From: Nitrosomonadales bacterium
Lineage (GTDB): Bacteria; Pseudomonadota; Gammaproteobacteria; Burkholderiales; SG8-39
Length of the DNA: 33,625 nt
Assembly (NCBI GenBank): GCA_005240145.1
Contig: SBAS01000037.1
Span: forward strand, 1 to 33,625
Direction of reading: 5' to 3'
Of the stretch, positions 1 through 7,125 are shown in pieces (the stretch's first letter is position 1; each line of letters opens with the position of its first letter). The position numbers and the translations under genes are program-made. A model generated the notes under the pieces. The model was not told where the DNA came from. It did no database searches and was given only the letters and a program-made list of their open reading frames with translations.

Positions 1-850
1 CGCCGCTCTTGAGCGCCTCGGCGTCGACCTCGAGACGGTAGCCCACGATGCGCGCGGCCAGCGCGTCCTTCAGCGCCGCCGGCGCCACGAAGTCTTCGAC
101 GCCCTTGGGCGCCATGATGCCGCGGTTGACGTCAAAAACCACATTCGCTCCCAACTCCTTCAGCGTCGGCACGTTCGGCATCTCCGGATCGCGTTTCTCG
201 GTGGCGATGGCGATGAACCTGAGCTGCCCGGCCTCGACCTTGCCTTTCTGCGTCATGTTCGAGTCGGTGAGGTCGATATGCCCGCCGAGGATCGCGTTCA
301 TGCGCGGCGCGAGCCCTTCATAGGACACGTACTTGAACTTGATGCCTGTCGCCTTTTCAATCATTGCCGGGAAGAAGTGGCTGGTCGAGCCCAGTGTGGC
401 GCCCACGCTGATCTGCCCCGGACGCGCTTTGGCGTCGGCGAGCAGTTCTTTCCAGTCCTTCCACGGCGTCTTTGGACTTGCCGTGAGCACAGAAGGCGTC
501 GAGGAGATGAGGCAGACCGGCTCGAAATCCGTGTACTGTACGTCCGCCACGCCGGTGTAGTAGGTCAGGTGGATGTACTCGTGCACCGCGAACAGGGTGT
601 AGCCGTCGGCGGGGGAGTCCTTCACTTCCTTCGCGCCCTTGGTGCCCGAGGCGCCGCCAACGTTGGCGATAACCACCGTTTGGCCGACTTGCTTTTGCAG
701 TAGCGGTACGAACGGACGGAAGATGTTGTCCGTGTCGCCTCCTGCGGCCCAGGGTACGACCAGCTTGATCGGACGGTCGGGGTATTGTGCGAACGCGAGC
801 GACGAAGCGAGTGCGGCAACGCATGCTGCAACTGCGGTAAGTCCTTTCAT
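1..850 (-). CDS. Tripartite tricarboxylate transporter receptor, Bug/TctC family (3' end beyond the window)
   Basis: This is the periplasmic solute-binding protein of a TctABC-type or orphan carboxylate uptake system. The frame is open from the ATG at 850 to the window edge, about 283 codons. It starts with a signal peptide (MKGLTAVAACVAAL...AFA) followed by YPDRPIKLVVPWAAGG, the family N-terminal signature. Further family segments are a GASGTKGAKEV loop, a DGYTLF strand and a late RGIMAPKG. A strong GGAGGT ribosome site lies 6-7 bases before the ATG. The gene is divergent from nadX across 61 bases. No TctA or TctB membrane gene is visible, so it may be an orphan receptor, common in betaproteobacteria. 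After MAPKG the sequence (VEDFVAPAALK...) departs from the usual continuation. The ligand cannot be inferred. Confidence 0.9.
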   Translation of the reverse strand, partial: MKGLTAVAACVAALASSLAFAQYPDRPIKLVVPWAAGGDTDNIFRPFVPLLQKQVGQTVVIANVGGASGTKGAKEVKDSPADGYTLFAVHEYIHLTYYTGVADVQYTDFEPVCLISSTPSVLTASPKTPWKDWKELLADAKARPGQISVGATLGSTSHFFPAMIEKATGIKFKYVSYEGLAPRMNAILGGHIDLTDSNMTQKGKVEAGQLRFIAIATEKRDPEMPNVPTLKELGANVVFDVNRGIMAPKGVEDFVAPAALKDALAARIVGYRLEVDAEALKSG

Positions 851-911
851 GGTTCCACCTCCGAGGTTGTCTGCCCGCCTACTATGGCAGAATCGAACGG
901 AAAGGGAAATC

Positions 912-1721
912 ATGCGCATCGGCATCATTGGTGGCGGCGTCATCGCGCGCCTGGTCCTGGAACACTCCGGCGCGCTGGGGGACGTGCAGGTCGTCGCCAT
1001 AGTGGGACGCGGCCCGCAATCGAAGGGCAAGGCGCTTGCCGGGGAATTTGGCGTGCCGTTCGTGGTCGGCCTGGAGGCGCTCGCGGCTCTGCGCCCCGAA
1101 GCCGTGGTCGAGGCCGCTTCGCATGATGCGGTGCGCGAATATGGCGAACCATTGCTGGCGCGTGGAATTTCCTTCGTCGCGCTCTCTGGTGGCGCGCTGT
1201 GCGACGACGCGCTGCGCGACCGCCTCGAGCGCGCGGCGGCGCAGAACCGTGCGCTGCTCTACGTGCCTTCGGGCGGGATCGGCGGCCTGGACGCGCTGAA
1301 AGCTGCCTGCATGGCAGGCGCGGAGGAAGTCAGCATCGCCGTGACCAAGCCGCCCGTGGCCTGGAAGGGAATACCCTACGTCGAGAAACTTGGCGTGGAT
1401 CTGGATGGAATGAAGGCGGCCACGGTATTGTTCGACGGCAGCGCGCGCGAAGGCGTGCCGCATTTCCCCGCCAACGTGAACATCGCCGCGGTGCTCTCGA
1501 TGGCGGGGATCGGTTTCGACCGCACGAAGCTGAAGGTGGTGGCGGATCCGGGGCTGAAGTTCAACACGCACTTCATCGTCATCCGCGGCAAGACGGGCCG
1601 CATCGACATCAAGTTCGAGTCGGTGGCGATGCCGGAAAATCCGAAAACTTCGATGCTCGCCTGTTTTTCGGCGCTCGCGGCGATCCGCGAACTGGGGCGC
1701 AGCACCCGCTACGGTAGCTAG
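912..1721 (+). CDS. nadX: L-aspartate dehydrogenase
   Basis: The protein has 269 residues. The family catalyses NAD(P)-dependent oxidation of L-aspartate to iminoaspartate or oxaloacetate plus ammonia, and can feed quinolinate (NAD) synthesis or aspartate breakdown. The N-terminus is a Rossmann fold with GIIGGGVIA at residues 4-12. Family-typical segments are VPSGGIGGLDALKA (about 118-131), TKPP (145-148), FPANVNIAAVLSMAGIG (about 185-201) and FNTH (217-220). The length is normal for the family. The ATG is preceded by AAAGGG about 5 bases upstream. It is divergent from the TctC receptor and convergent with the FecR gene, 16 bases away. No nadA or nadC is nearby, so aspartate use and NAD synthesis cannot be separated here. 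Confidence 0.9.
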   Translation: MRIGIIGGGVIARLVLEHSGALGDVQVVAIVGRGPQSKGKALAGEFGVPFVVGLEALAALRPEAVVEAASHDAVREYGEPLLARGISFVALSGGALCDDALRDRLERAAAQNRALLYVPSGGIGGLDALKAACMAGAEEVSIAVTKPPVAWKGIPYVEKLGVDLDGMKAATVLFDGSAREGVPHFPANVNIAAVLSMAGIGFDRTKLKVVADPGLKFNTHFIVIRGKTGRIDIKFESVAMPENPKTSMLACFSALAAIRELGRSTRYGS

Positions 1722-1742
1722 CCCGAGCAGCGCGCCGCTAGC
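1717..1742. repeat. Inverted GCTAGC pair carrying two convergent stop codons
   Basis: GCTAGC occurs at 1717-1722 and again at 1737-1742, separated by 14 GC-rich bases. The first copy contains the TAG that ends nadX. The second contains the TAG that ends the FecR gene on the other strand. Together they could form a six-base stem. No T-tract follows on either strand, so it is not a canonical terminator. Confidence 0.35.
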
Positions 1743-3387
1743 AGGTCGGACAGTAGACGCGCACCGCATTGAACTGCGCGGTTCCCGCCGCCCCGCCGAT
1801 CGCGACCCCGGCGTGGTCCCCCACAGGCCCGATGAAAATCCCCGAGGTTCTGCCCTTTGCGGTAAAGCTCGCGCCCCCGTTGCACGCGGTCGCCGGGCCG
1901 CCGCTGGTGCACGTGCCGCTCATCTGGTCCACCAGGAAGTAGGCGCCAGCGCCGGGAGCAACGACGATGTTCCCGCTGCCGCCACTGAAGCTCCAGTTCT
2001 GGGTACCTGTGCCGACGTTGGGGAAGTTGACGAACCACCCGGGGGCCACGCTCGCGGTCCGCGCGGTGAAGTCCACGATGATGTCCGGCAAGCTCGCAGC
2101 GCTGGCCAGGGCGCCGAAATTGTTGCTCGGCGTCGTTCCCAGGCCGCCCGGGAAACTCGATTGCAGCATCAGCGTGCCGCTCTTGCCGGCGATCACGTCC
2201 GCAGGCGTCAGCGGTCCGTGCATCAGGTGCGCATGGGTCGTGGCGTTGAGCGGGATGGTCTGCCCGCTGTCGAAGATCGTGCCGCTGGCCCAGCGGCCCC
2301 AGAAAACTGTCTGCGTCGACCCGGGGAACGTCGCATTGCCGCTTTCCGCCGGCGTGAGGAGAGTTCCCGAGGGCGGTTGATTGCAGTCCGGGTTCGGTCC
2401 GATGCAGCCCGCGGGGACGCTGAACGCCTGCAATACCCCGCCCGGACCGATGGTCAGCGCCGTTTGCGAAATCAGCACGCCGCCGGCCACCAGATCGTTG
2501 CTGCTGCCGGGCGTGATCCAGCCGGCGATCAAGGCCGTATCGAGCGTCGCGCCGAGCAGCCTCGACGCGCCGGTCGCGGTGCGCTCCTCGGTAACGACGA
2601 ACGCGTTGGGCGCGGGCGGGGTCGGCGTATCGTTCGGCCGGCTCTCGGAGTCGATGCCGCCTCCCTCTGGCGCCTGCTCTTGCCCTTTGCGCTCCTTGTT
2701 GCGATCCTGGCCAGGCAGCCGGTCATAGAGGAAAGCGGGCGGAGCGATCAGGCTCTGCGGCGCGGCGGCGTTGCTCGCGACATAGAAGAACTCGTTGGCG
2801 CCGAACACGCGCTCGCCGGTCTGATTGGCGACTTCTATGCGGCCGTTGGTAACGCCGCCGTAGGTGCCGTTGGCAACCGCCTGGCCGATTCCGGGGCGCG
2901 TATCGGCCTGGGCGAGCGCGGCGAACGCGAGGCTGACCCGCTGCGCGGCGCCGCAATCGTTGTCGCAATGGGCCACCACGTAATGCGTGCCGCGGATGCC
3001 GATGGTCGAAGTAGGGGTGCGTACCGCGTATTTGTTGCGGTCCTGCAGCCGTCCGATCACCCCGGTAACGGTGCGAAAGCCCCCTTTCAGCAGGCTGATC
3101 AGCGTCTTCTCGCGCCCGTCGACGCTGCCCGAGTAGAAGTAATCGTCGAGCCGCAGCACGGTGCCGGCGCGCAGCCCGACGATCGACTCGTCGGTGAGGC
3201 GAATTTGCGCGTTGCTGTCGACTCCGACGCGGATGGTGTCGCCGCTCTCGACCGGCGTGCCGGCACCGGCGCGGATTTCCGCCGCCCCGCGCACCACGAC
3301 GACGTCGCCCACGGCGAGCAGGAAACGCCCGGCCTGGGCAAGGGCGATGGTCGGAAGCAGGAGCAGGAGCAGAATCATCGGGCGCAT
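1738..3387 (-). CDS. Secreted FecR-domain protein with C-terminal cargo-like barrel
   Basis: The protein has 549 residues. A signal peptide covers residues 1-18 (MRPMILLLLLLPTIALAQ). A FecR-type domain follows at about 20-210, with VGDVVVVRG, an ESGDTIRVG turn, a long LRLDDYFYSG strand, KGGFRTVTGVIG and RTPTSTIGIRGTHY. A charged, proline-rich linker lies at about 228-265. The remaining ~280 residues are Gly/Ser/Ala-rich and probably all beta. They end in a WSFSGGSGN strand, a FTAKGRTSGIFIGPVGDHAG motif and a closing GTAQFNAVRV strand. That pattern resembles the TbpB-like barrels of Slam-dependent cargo (family knowledge; the match is my inference). It ends in CPTC and has other Cys residues, so disulphides are possible. 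There is no lipobox. It starts 8 bases after the Slam-like gene, with GAGG before its ATG. Confidence 0.8.
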   Translation of the reverse strand: MRPMILLLLLLPTIALAQAGRFLLAVGDVVVVRGAAEIRAGAGTPVESGDTIRVGVDSNAQIRLTDESIVGLRAGTVLRLDDYFYSGSVDGREKTLISLLKGGFRTVTGVIGRLQDRNKYAVRTPTSTIGIRGTHYVVAHCDNDCGAAQRVSLAFAALAQADTRPGIGQAVANGTYGGVTNGRIEVANQTGERVFGANEFFYVASNAAAPQSLIAPPAFLYDRLPGQDRNKERKGQEQAPEGGGIDSESRPNDTPTPPAPNAFVVTEERTATGASRLLGATLDTALIAGWITPGSSNDLVAGGVLISQTALTIGPGGVLQAFSVPAGCIGPNPDCNQPPSGTLLTPAESGNATFPGSTQTVFWGRWASGTIFDSGQTIPLNATTHAHLMHGPLTPADVIAGKSGTLMLQSSFPGGLGTTPSNNFGALASAASLPDIIVDFTARTASVAPGWFVNFPNVGTGTQNWSFSGGSGNIVVAPGAGAYFLVDQMSGTCTSGGPATACNGGASFTAKGRTSGIFIGPVGDHAGVAIGGAAGTAQFNAVRVYCPTC

Positions 3388-3395
3388 GGCGGTCC

Positions 3396-4710
3396 TCAGA
3401 ATTCGTAGCGGGCGCGGAAGGTGACGGCGTGGCGCTTGTATTCGTAGAGCGCGATGTTGGAGTCGTTGTTCGAGTAGAGATAATCCGCGCGCAAGCTGAG
3501 GTCCTTCGCGACACGGTAGGAGGCACCGACCTCGACACCGTAGTAATTGTCGCCGCGCGTCGCGGCAAACAGCGGATCCGGGGCCTTGAAGCGGCTATGG
3601 GTGTAGGTAAGCCCCGCCGAGGCGCCCCATTTCGGCGCGGGCGTGATGGCGATACTGCCGCGCAGCGTGGCGACGTCGCGCGTCAGGTCGTTGCGCACCG
3701 GCGCGAAGTCGTTCTTCTCCTGGCCGAGCAGCGCCTGCACCTGGAACACCGGCTGTATGCGGCCGACGAAAGCGCGGCGCCAGCCGACGCCGAAGCCGTA
3801 GAAGTCGGCGTCGCGCACCGGGCTCGCCGGATACGCGAGGCGCGCGTACTGGGCGAACACCGAACCGGTATTGAACTCGTCGAACTGCCGGTGCCACTCG
3901 GCGCCGAGCGCAACCGTGTCGCGGAAGCGGCGGTTGTCGACGGACAACTGGGAAACCGACAGCGTCGCCCGGTACAGGTCCTTGTCCTTGAGGTAGGTGG
4001 CGCCGCCGTAGGCCGCCAGGCTGCGCTGGTCGAACTGGCTGTCGAACTTGTCGCTATGCAGCTTGCCCTCGAAGCTGGCGCCGCCGATCAGCGCGACCCC
4101 GGGTGCGATCGGGTGCGACACCTGGCCGCCGGCCCCGATGTGCAGGAAGCTGTTGCCGCTTTTTACGCCGCTTTGCGCGAGCTGCACGGTGCCGAGCGTG
4201 GGCACGGTGATGATCGGGCTGCCGACGCCGCTATTGACGTTGGAGTCCCAGCCGCCACCGAGCTCGGCGTAGGCGCCGGCGGTGGTCGTATAGCGCGTTT
4301 CCTGGGAGCGGATCGAGTCCATGAAGCGCTCGATCGTGGCCCGCACCGCGGGCGGTGGATTTCTTTTCGACACCGCGTCGAATTCTTCGCGCGCGCACCA
4401 GCTCGCCGAGCACGAAGTAGCCGCGCGCGAGCTCGAGGCGGGCGCGGTCGTTCGCGGGAAACTGCACGATGTAGCGTTCGAGAGCGAGCACGCCCTCGCC
4501 GGCGTTGCCGGAATCGATCGCCGCGATGCCGAAGTAGAAGTCGAAATCCGCCTTGCCGAGCTGTTCCGGGTGGCGCCTCGCGAGCGCGTAGGCCTCGGCC
4601 GAGCGGCCCTGCTCGAGCAGGGCGCGCACCTCGTCCGTGGGCGCTGCAAAGCCGGCATCGCACCACAGCATCAGCATGGCAGCCCCCGCCGCGAGGGCGA
4701 ATCTCCGCAT
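3396..4710 (-). pseudogene. Slam-like outer-membrane protein (TPR + DUF560 barrel), frameshifted
   Basis: Slam proteins move cargo across the outer membrane in the type XI secretion system. The N-terminal part reads in one frame from the ATG at 4710: a signal peptide (MRRFALAAGAAMLML...GFA), then TPR-like helices ending LELARGYFVLGELVRAR. The rest lies in another frame: EEFDAVSKRNPPPAVRATIE, then the barrel beginning GGGWDSNVN and ending in RYEF, with the terminal Phe typical of outer-membrane proteins. The frames meet at a CG tract at 4388-4396. Two extra bases (one CG unit) would restore a ~438-residue protein. AAGGAAG before 4710 supports that start over an in-frame ATG at 4752. As given the gene is broken, though all domains remain. 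It could be a sequencing error, a mutation or a switch. Confidence 0.8.
4388..4396. repeat. CG dinucleotide tract at the frameshift
   Basis: The tract is CGCGCGCGC on the plus strand. It marks the place where the N-terminal and C-terminal frames of the Slam-like gene separate. One added CG unit joins the two frames into the family consensus, with ...VRAREEFDAV across the junction. Confidence 0.7.
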
Positions 4711-4754
4711 CCCGACCCCTTCCTTGCCCAGCAAACCGGGCAGGAAGGCCACGC

Positions 4755-5600
4755 TTACCCGCTCTTGGCGCGGGTCAGGAATACAAGCCGCTCAAAGAGG
4801 TGCACGTCCTGCTCGTTCTTGAGCAGCGCGCCGTGCAGCGGCGGGATGATGGTCTTCCTGTCCTTGGAGCGCAGCGCGTCGGGCCCGATGTCCTCGGCCA
4901 GCAGGAGCTTGAGCCAGTCGAGCAGTTCCGAGGTCGAAGGCTTCTTCTTCAGCCCCGGCACCTCGCGCACTTCGAAGAACACTTCCATCGCTTCCTTGAG
5001 CAGGGACTTCTTCAGGCCGGGGAAGTGCACGGCGACGATTTTCTCCATCGTTTCCTTGTCGGGGAAACGGATGTAGTGGAAGAAGCAGCGCCGCAGGAAG
5101 GCGTCGGGCAGTTCCTTTTCGTTGTTGGAGGTGATGAACACGATCGGCCGCTGTTTCGCCTTGATGAGCTCGCGCGTCTCGTAGACGTAGAACTCCATGC
5201 GGTCGAGTTCGCGCAGCAGGTCGTTGGGGAACTCGATGTCGGCCTTGTCGACCTCGTCGATCAGCAGCACGCAGGGCGTATCCATGGAAAACGCCTGCCA
5301 CAGCATGCCCTTGACGATGTAATTGTGGATGTCGTGCACGCGCTTGTCGCCCAGCTGCGAGTCGCGCAGCCGGCTCACGGCGTCGTATTCGTAGAGGCCC
5401 TGTTGCGCCTTGGTGGTGGATTTGATGTGCCATTCCAGCAGCGGCACGCCGAGCGTCTTCGCGACCTGGACCGCGAGCATGGTCTTGCCGGTGCCGGGTT
5501 CGCCCTTGACCAGCAGGGGCCGTTGCAGCGTGATTGCCGCGTTGACCGCCAGCGTGAGGTCTTCAGTGGAGACGTAATCTGCCGAGCCGGTGAAGCGCAT
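4755..5600 (-). CDS. MoxR-family AAA+ ATPase
   Basis: The protein has 281 residues. The family comprises chaperone-like ATPases that usually work with a von Willebrand A-domain partner in metal insertion or complex assembly. The Walker A motif is GEPGTGKT (residues 33-40). The Walker B motif is CVLLIDEVDKA (about 110-120). A sensor-1-like FITSNNEKELPDAFLRRC follows, containing the arginine finger region. There is no signal peptide, so it is cytoplasmic. The length matches the short MoxR subgroup found in betaproteobacteria. Downstream one would expect a CoxE/VWA gene. Instead the Slam-like gene follows, its start 44 bases past this stop. The gene is divergent from the cytochromes c across about 60 bases. 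Confidence 0.9.
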   Translation of the reverse strand: MRFTGSADYVSTEDLTLAVNAAITLQRPLLVKGEPGTGKTMLAVQVAKTLGVPLLEWHIKSTTKAQQGLYEYDAVSRLRDSQLGDKRVHDIHNYIVKGMLWQAFSMDTPCVLLIDEVDKADIEFPNDLLRELDRMEFYVYETRELIKAKQRPIVFITSNNEKELPDAFLRRCFFHYIRFPDKETMEKIVAVHFPGLKKSLLKEAMEVFFEVREVPGLKKKPSTSELLDWLKLLLAEDIGPDALRSKDRKTIIPPLHGALLKNEQDVHLFERLVFLTRAKSG

Positions 5601-5624
5601 CGCCTATCCCTTGGCCAAAATCGC

Positions 5625-5632
5625 ATTATAAT
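5625..5632. promoter_or_regulatory. Overlapping divergent -10 boxes (ATTATAAT)
   Basis: The octamer contains a perfect TATAAT on each strand: 5627-5632 on plus and 5630-5625 on minus. It lies between moxR and the first cytochrome c, 31 and 24 bases from their starts. No good -35 hexamer is visible at 16-18 bases on either strand, so the promoter assignment is tentative. Confidence 0.4.
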
Positions 5633-5663
5633 CGCCCGGTCTTTCCGGATGCCGATGGGGAAA

Positions 5664-5996
5664 ATGCCAATTCGCAAAGTTCTTATCGCGGCCGCCATTG
5701 CGATGGCGGCCCCCGCGTTCGCCCAGCAGGCCGCGCCGGTCGGCGACGCCAAGGAGGCGCGCAAGAAAATCGCCATGTGCGAGGGCTGCCACGGCATTGC
5801 CGGCTACCGCACGGCCTACCCCGACGTCTACCACGTGCCCAAGCTCGGCGGACAGTCGGCGGTCTACCTCGCGAGCGCGCTCAACGCCTATAAGGCGGGG
5901 CAGCGCCAGCATCCCTCCATGCGCGGCATCGCGGCGAGCCTCTCGGACAAGGACATCGCTGACCTGGCCGCGTATTACGCCGGGGCGCACAAATGA
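5664..5996 (+). CDS. Small periplasmic class I cytochrome c (c553-like)
   Basis: The protein has about 110 residues from the ATG at 5664. In-frame ATGs also occur at 5649 and 5655. I prefer 5664 because GATGGGG lies just before it and the peptide MPIRKVLIAAAIAMAAPAFAQ is a clean signal sequence. One heme site, CEGCH, follows the signal peptide. HPSMRGIAASLS provides a plausible distal Met ligand, and LSDKDIADLAAYYA is the standard C-terminal helix. It is a soluble electron carrier in the periplasm. Its stop overlaps the start of the second cytochrome (ATGA), so the two are almost certainly translated together. The oxidase or dehydrogenase they serve is not in the window. Confidence 0.87.
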   Translation: MPIRKVLIAAAIAMAAPAFAQQAAPVGDAKEARKKIAMCEGCHGIAGYRTAYPDVYHVPKLGGQSAVYLASALNAYKAGQRQHPSMRGIAASLSDKDIADLAAYYAGAHK

Positions 5997-6319
5997 GAAC
6001 GCTTCTGATCGCGGCGGCGGCCCTCGCACTGGGCGGCAACGCCTACGCCGGCGGCAATGCGGCCAACGGCAAGGCAATATCCGAGAAAGTCTGCGCTGCC
6101 TGCCACGGCGTCGATGGCGCCAAGCCGCTCGCGCCCGAGAACCCCGTCCTCGCCGGGCAGTACAGCGACTACATCGTCAAGGCCCTGTCGGACTACAAGT
6201 CGGGCAAGCGCGCCAACCCGGTGATGAAGGCCTTCGCCGATCCGCTGAAGAAGAAGGACATCGAAGACCTCGCGGCCTGGTTCTCGATCCAGAAGTCGAG
6301 CCTGCATTTCCAGCGTTGA
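5993..6319 (+). CDS. Small periplasmic class I cytochrome c, second copy
   Basis: The protein has 108 residues. The signal peptide is MRTLLIAAAALALGGNAYA. The heme-binding motif is CAACH. The segment ANPVMKAFADPLKKKDIEDLAAWF gives a likely Met ligand and the closing helix. It is paralogous in layout to the preceding cytochrome and probably arose by duplication. The 4-base ATGA overlap couples the two. A strong terminator follows 25 bases after the stop, ending this two-gene unit. Such pairs often resemble the two halves of a diheme cytochrome c4, so joint function as a c4-like carrier is possible. Confidence 0.9.
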   Translation: MRTLLIAAAALALGGNAYAGGNAANGKAISEKVCAACHGVDGAKPLAPENPVLAGQYSDYIVKALSDYKSGKRANPVMKAFADPLKKKDIEDLAAWFSIQKSSLHFQR

Positions 6320-6344
6320 CGCGCAGGCGGGATCGAATGACGAA

Positions 6345-6366
6345 GGGCCTCGCAAGAGGCCCTTTT
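6345..6366 (+). terminator. Rho-independent terminator after the cytochrome pair
   Basis: GGGCCTC (6345-6351), loop GCAA, then GAGGCCC (6356-6362) followed by TTTTC. This is a perfect 7-base-pair stem with a tetraloop and a short U tract. Confidence 0.85.
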
Positions 6367-6409
6367 CATTTTCCGGCTAGGCGGGACTGACGCTGCCTGA
6401 ATTGCTAGT

Positions 6410-6439
6410 TTGACAGCGAGACATATGCATTGATATGGT
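6410..6439 (+). promoter_or_regulatory. vapBC promoter with overlapping operator palindrome
   Basis: A consensus -35, TTGACA, lies at 6410-6415. A -10-like TATGGT lies at 6434-6439, with an 18-base spacer. The inverted repeat CATAT-N6-ATATG (6422-6437) overlaps the -10, as expected for autorepression by a VapB-VapC complex. Transcription would begin about 3 bases before the vapB ATG. Confidence 0.55.
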
Positions 6440-6448
6440 TGCCCATCT

Positions 6449-6694
6449 ATGAAGACTACAGTGGTGATTTCTGACAGCCTCCTGCGCGAGGCAAAGCGGG
6501 TCGCGGCGCGAGAGCGGACGACTGTTCGGTCCCTCATCGAACAGGGGCTGCGGCACGCAGTCGGTGAGCGCAAGCGCGCAAGCCGGTTTCGCCTGCGGAA
6601 GGCTTCCTTCAAGGGCAAGGGGCTTAGCGCCGAGGCCGGCCGCCTCGGCTGGGACCGATTGCGGGACCTGGCCTACGAGGGCCGGGGGGCGTGA
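6449..6694 (+). CDS. vapB: VapB-type antitoxin (ribbon-helix-helix / DUF2191-like)
   Basis: The protein has 81 residues. The first ~40 residues (MKTTVVISDSLLREAKRVAA, then TTVRSLIEQGLRHAV) have the strand-helix-helix layout of ribbon-helix-helix DNA-binding antitoxins. The Arg/Lys-rich remainder would wrap the toxin. There is no Shine-Dalgarno upstream and the predicted transcription start is about 3 bases away, so the mRNA may be leaderless. It overlaps the toxin gene by 4 bases (GTGA). It is probably a repressor of its own promoter through the palindrome at 6422-6437. Confidence 0.85.
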   Translation: MKTTVVISDSLLREAKRVAARERTTVRSLIEQGLRHAVGERKRASRFRLRKASFKGKGLSAEAGRLGWDRLRDLAYEGRGA

Positions 6695-7125
6695 TTGCGC
6701 TCGACACCAACGTTCTTGTCTATGCCCATCGGGAAGACTCGGAGTGGCATCGGGCGGCAGCGGCACGGGTCACCGCGCTTGCCGAAGGGCGGGGGCCGTG
6801 GGCGATTCCCTGGCCCTGCGTGCACGAGTTTCTCGCCATCGTCACTCATCCGCGTATCTTCAGCCCCCCGACGCCGCTCGTGGCAGCGCTCGAGCAGGTC
6901 GATGCGTGGCTCGATTCACCCACGCTTGTTCTGCTCGCAGAATCCGACACCCACTGGACCCGGCTCAGGCAACTGCTGCAGTCTGGCAAGACAACCGGGC
7001 CGAAGGTTCACGATGCCCGGATTGCCGCGATTTGCGCGCAGCACGGCGTGCGCGAACTCTGGTCGGCGGACCGGGACTTCAATTCGTTCCCGGATTTCCG
7101 GGTTACTAATCCGCTCGTCGGCTAG
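6691..7125 (+). CDS. vapC: VapC-type PIN-domain toxin (endoribonuclease)
   Basis: The protein has 144 residues with a GTG start. The PIN-fold acidic residues are visible: D5 in MIALDTNVLVYA, E46 in PCVHEF, D108 in KVHDARIAA, and D127 or D129 in SADRDF. The tail ([21 protein letters not shown]) is typical of the TA-system PIN subfamily. VapC toxins cut tRNA or rRNA; the target here is unknown. All catalytic residues are present, so it should be active. The last 20 bases overlap the 3' end of nth on the opposite strand. Confidence 0.9.
   Translation: MIALDTNVLVYAHREDSEWHRAAAARVTALAEGRGPWAIPWPCVHEFLAIVTHPRIFSPPTPLVAALEQVDAWLDSPTLVLLAESDTHWTRLRQLLQSGKTTGPKVHDARIAAICAQHGVRELWSADRDFNSFPDFRVTNPLVG

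Noticed and set aside
1813-3408. 531-codon plus-strand open frame
   Set aside because: It is antisense to the FecR gene, which has a signal peptide, ribosome site and domain. No motif is present in the antisense translation.
4711-4752. Upstream ATG (4752) for the Slam-like gene
   Set aside because: It would place 14 extra residues before a good signal peptide. The AAGGAAG ribosome site is properly spaced for the ATG at 4710 only.
3429-5648. Very long plus-strand open frame (over 700 codons) leading into the cytochrome c gene
   Set aside because: It runs antisense to moxR and the Slam-like gene, has Arg/Ala/His-rich low-complexity translation and no domain. Only its last ~110 codons are the real cytochrome, with its own signal peptide and start.
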